NCBI GenBank assembly: GCA_905373605.1
Contig: CAJPTO010000191.1
Coordinates: 1-6,081, forward strand
Direction: 5' to 3'
From: an uncultured Prevotella sp.
Lineage (GTDB): Bacteria > Bacteroidota > Bacteroidia > Bacteroidales > Bacteroidaceae
DNA: 6,081 bases
Each line of letters opens with the position of its first letter. Position 1 is the stretch's first letter. Positions 5,091 to 6,081 of the stretch are shown in pieces. Below the pieces are notes generated by a model that did not search any database, was not told the DNA's origin, and saw only the letters and a list, made by a program, of their open reading frames with translations. The translations under genes were made by a program, and so were the position numbers.

Positions 5091-6081
5091 GAAAAATCAT
5101 TCTTGCAACCTTGTGCGCCTTGGCCGCAACGGCCGTTTGGGCACAGGGCGACTTTAACATCACAGGCAAAACAGACCATGTTCCCAACGGAACGAAAGCA
5201 TATCTGGCAGAACTTGGCTTCTTGGGGCTTACCGTTGAAGACTCTACAACCATCAATAACAACGCGTTTTCTTTCGCTGGAAAAATAGAAGGGGCTTCGT
5301 TAAAGTACGTTGTGGTGGGCCCGTTAGACGAACCTTTGGCACAAGCCGACTTCGTTCTCGAGGCTGGTAACACCGAAGTGGAAATCTTTACCCAAGACAT
5401 TAAGTCGCCCGTTGTCGTTGCTGGTTCGGCACAAAACCTTTGGAGCAAGATGAAGGAACGCGAGTACGACCTGAACGAGGCGATGTTTGTCACCAGAAAC
5501 CAATTGGTCGATAACACCCTGACTCAAGAACAACGCGACAAAGCGCAGGCCGACATGGCACGATTGGAACGCGAACGCGTGGACTTCCATTTCCAAACCA
5601 TCAAAGAGAATGTGCCTTCTGCCTTCAGCGACATGCTGTTGGGCTTTTATTTCGACGAGATGACAAAGGCGCAACGCGATGAGTTGCTGGCCTTGATGAA
5701 GGCCAAAAAAGCCAACTTCCCTGTTTATCGACACATCAACAACCAACTGGAAGCCAAGCAACGTACGGCGGCAGGACAGCAATACACCGACTTTTCCTTG
5801 CCCGATGCCAGCGGAAAGCGCACGGCGTTGTCGGAATATGTCAAGCGAAACAAGCTTACGATGATAGATTTTTGGGCTTCGTGGTGTGGTCCATGTCGCG
5901 CCGAGATGCCCCATGTGAAGAAGGTGTACGAGGCATTCCACAGCAAAGGCTTCGAGATTGTGGGCGTTTCGCTCGACAGCAAGAAGGACCTTTGGCTCGG
6001 AGCAGTGAAGCAAATGAAGATGCCGTGGCCGCAAGTGTGCGACTTGCTGGTGTGGAAAAGTCCCGCAGCAGCAGCTTATAA
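5087..6081 (+). CDS. TlpA-like thiol-disulfide oxidoreductase with DUF4369-like N-terminus (partial, runs off right edge)
   Basis: The first 331 residues are in the window and the frame is open to the last base. A signal peptide (residues 1-19, cleavage likely after VWA before Gln20) sends it to the periplasm or envelope. Residues 21 to about 110 resemble DUF4369, followed by a charged helical region (about 118-228). A TlpA-type thioredoxin domain begins near 233. Its active site WCGPC is intact with Cys267 and Cys270, preceded by DFWAS and followed by a conserved Pro275. The cis-proline and C-terminal part lie beyond the window. Such proteins usually reduce disulfides in exported proteins or in cytochrome c maturation; the actual partner here is unknown. 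The start at 5087 overlaps the upstream stop (ATGA), which implies translational coupling with the cysteine-free paralog. Similar signal peptide, domain order and a shared WPQ in the thioredoxin fold suggest duplication. No lipobox is seen. Confidence 0.9.
   Translation, partial: MRKIILATLCALAATAVWAQGDFNITGKTDHVPNGTKAYLAELGFLGLTVEDSTTINNNAFSFAGKIEGASLKYVVVGPLDEPLAQADFVLEAGNTEVEIFTQDIKSPVVVAGSAQNLWSKMKEREYDLNEAMFVTRNQLVDNTLTQEQRDKAQADMARLERERVDFHFQTIKENVPSAFSDMLLGFYFDEMTKAQRDELLALMKAKKANFPVYRHINNQLEAKQRTAAGQQYTDFSLPDASGKRTALSEYVKRNKLTMIDFWASWCGPCRAEMPHVKKVYEAFHSKGFEIVGVSLDSKKDLWLGAVKQMKMPWPQVCDLLVWKSPAAAAY

Noticed and set aside
5087..5145. Lipoprotein signal in the second thioredoxin-like protein (cysteine at residue 10)
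   Set aside because: The residue before the cysteine is Leu and the hydrophobic stretch continues past it, so it does not fit a lipobox; a signal peptidase I site at VWA fits better.

Overview
The window looks like a chromosomal stretch from a Bacteroidota bacterium, most likely of the Prevotella type. Two clear promoters carry the Bacteroidota -7 element TAnnTTTG, and one of them also has a TTTG -33 box at the canonical spacing. Start codons mostly lack Shine-Dalgarno sequences and sit behind A/T-rich leaders. The gene content also fits that phylum: a long class II aldolase and a tandem pair of secreted thioredoxin-fold proteins with DUF4369-like N-termini. I cannot name the species. All four genes lie on the + strand and no mobile element, tRNA, rRNA or CRISPR array is visible.

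Layout. (1) Bases 1-331 hold no gene. They contain a degenerate 9-bp CTAGG tandem array, a small hairpin, an intrinsic terminator that probably ends a transcript from left of the window, a weak promoter and a leader hairpin. (2) 332-2167 encodes an SLC13/DASS-type permease with two cytoplasmic RCK_C (TrkA-C) domains between its membrane halves. (3) 2168-2539 is intergenic, with an 8-bp tandem array of clear higher-order structure followed by a textbook promoter. (4) 2540-3550 encodes class II fructose-1,6-bisphosphate aldolase and is closed by a perfect 14-bp terminator hairpin. (5) 3604-3947 is intergenic and contains a multi-helix inverted repeat and a second terminator-like hairpin, a possible small RNA. 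(6) 3948-5090 and 5087-6081 form a two-gene operon with an ATGA overlap. Both genes encode exported thioredoxin-fold proteins. The second has the usual WCGPC active site and runs off the right edge; in the first the same positions read WRKPH, so both catalytic cysteines are gone.

How the genes relate. The permease and the aldolase each appear to be single transcription units with their own control signals, and nothing in the sequence links them functionally. The two thioredoxin-like genes are transcribed together, are probably translationally coupled, and look like diverged duplicates acting in the periplasm or at the cell envelope. The most interesting points are the redox-dead paralog paired with an active one, a dnaX-like A AAA AAG heptamer placed so that a -1 shift would fuse the two, and the hierarchical 8-bp repeat. 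I see no convincing new multi-gene system; the rest is ordinary housekeeping and transport content.
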